Below, one piece after another: positions 15,087 to 15,649 of a DNA stretch of 15,649 bases (position 1 is the stretch's first letter; every line of letters begins with the position of its first letter). The notes beneath the pieces are model-generated. The model saw only the letters and a program-made list of their open reading frames with translations, did no database searches and was not told the origin of the DNA. This DNA comes from Dehalococcoidia bacterium (GTDB taxonomy: Bacteria; Chloroflexota; Dehalococcoidia; Dehalococcoidales; RBG-16-60-22), in assembly GCA_030615655.1 (NCBI GenBank), contig JAUWYU010000019.1, positions 1-15,649 of the forward strand. Direction: 5' to 3'. The translations under genes and the position numbers were made by a program.

Positions 15087-15649
15087 ATGGCAGGAATTAT
15101 GGGAATTCTGGGAAAAGACAACGGTGAGCTGAAGCAGATGCTGGAGAAAATCAATTACCGGGGCCCGGATGAAACCTGGGAAAACAAACAAGACCCGGTA
15201 AACCTGGGCTGCCTGGAGTTGAACGTGGGCGGAACCTGCCAGGACGGTGCGCACCATGCTTATGACGGTGAGGTAGCCGCTATCATTGACGGGCGCGTCT
15301 ATAACCTGGAAAAAGGCAGTATGACTGATGCTGAGGCGGTAATCGCCTTATACAAAAAGCACGGCATCCGGTTCGCCGGAAAACTGGATGGAGACTTCGC
15401 CTGTGCCGTATCCGACGGCGGTCAGATGATTCTGGCCCGCGACTGGGCAGGTATCAAGCCACTTTATTACGGGCACAGCGACGCCCGACTATGCTTCGCC
15501 TCCGAAGCCAAGGCACTGGTGGGAATAGCCGATGACGTTAGAGAGTTCCCACCGGGATATGTTTACTCCCGGGAACAGGGCTTCAAGAAATATGCACCTG
15601 AAGCTGTGGAGACTCCCGAGTTTGAAGATTATGAGCAGGGCAAAAAGGT
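15087..15649 (+). CDS. Asparagine synthetase (AsnB)-like protein with a defective glutaminase domain, 3' truncated
   Basis: The frame opens at ATG 15087 behind AAGGGAG (7-nt spacing) and runs off the window after 187 codons, so only the N-terminal class II amidotransferase-like domain is visible. NYRGPDE (23-29), GKLDGDFACAV (98-108), ARDWAGIKPLYYG (117-129) and LCFASEAKAL (135-144) identify the AsnB family. The glutaminase site is broken. Residue 2 is Ala (MAGIMGI) where AsnB has the nucleophilic Cys. The Arg-containing RLSI motif is replaced around residues 40-50. The NGE of the glutamine pocket reads DGR (68-70). The protein cannot use glutamine in the normal way. Relatives with this loss include beta-lactam synthetase and lasso peptide cyclases, which use the C-terminal ATP-dependent domain on other substrates; that domain lies outside the window. 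It is probably the sixth gene of the methyltransferase run. Confidence 0.85.
   Translation, partial: MAGIMGILGKDNGELKQMLEKINYRGPDETWENKQDPVNLGCLELNVGGTCQDGAHHAYDGEVAAIIDGRVYNLEKGSMTDAEAVIALYKKHGIRFAGKLDGDFACAVSDGGQMILARDWAGIKPLYYGHSDARLCFASEAKALVGIADDVREFPPGYVYSREQGFKKYAPEAVETPEFEDYEQGKK

Noticed and set aside
14520..15257. Long minus-strand open frame of 245 codons opposite corrinoid protein 2 and the synthetase start
   Set aside because: It spans two well-supported plus-strand genes and the gap between them, and shows no protein family features.

Overview
The window looks like chromosomal DNA of an anaerobic bacterium with corrinoid-based C1 metabolism. A Dehalococcoidia-type Chloroflexota is my best guess. 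The basis is the combination of a formate dehydrogenase-type molybdoenzyme, a UPF0182 membrane protein, MttB-family methyltransferases with small corrinoid proteins, and frequent GTG/TTG starts. This is inference from gene content; an acetogenic or sulfate-reducing Firmicute or a deltaproteobacterium is not excluded. There is no sign of phage, IS element, CRISPR array, rRNA or tRNA.

Layout: (1) Positions 2-964 (+) hold the C-terminal part of a molybdopterin oxidoreductase of the formate dehydrogenase alpha type, cut by the window edge. (2) Positions 1005-4041 (-) hold a compact three-gene unit, transcribed in the order metallo-beta-lactamase-fold hydrolase, thioredoxin reductase-like flavoprotein, MFS transporter. 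(3) Positions 4190-about 7000 (-) encode a UPF0182 integral membrane protein. (4) A divergent control region at about 7037-7101 contains a near-consensus sigma-70 promoter overlapped by a cluster of inverted half-sites. It reads rightward into a one-domain cupin and then a thiamine-diphosphate enzyme (7610-9319). (5) A 602-bp stretch (9320-9921) has no convincing gene. (6) Positions 9922 to the window end (+) are a tightly spaced gene run: a stand-alone MetH activation-domain-like protein, MttB1, corrinoid protein 1, MttB2, corrinoid protein 2, and the start of an asparagine synthetase-like protein.

The last run is the most interesting part. It has two consecutive methyltransferase/corrinoid-protein pairs of the pyrrolysine-independent MttB superfamily (the family that includes glycine betaine, proline betaine and carnitine demethylases). 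A small SAM-binding-type reactivation protein leads the run, and no RamA-type reactivator is visible. The two corrinoid proteins align without gaps, while the two methyltransferases have diverged strongly. This suggests one carrier design serving two substrates or two steps. The run continues into an asparagine synthetase homologue whose glutaminase active site is visibly destroyed (Ala in place of the nucleophilic Cys, plus changed glutamine-binding residues). That makes an amide- or ligase-type reaction on an unknown substrate plausible. In the simplest model, methyl groups from an N-methylated compound pass to the corrinoid proteins and then to tetrahydrofolate, and formate dehydrogenase handles one-carbon oxidation or reduction. 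No corrinoid:tetrahydrofolate methyltransferase is visible in the window.
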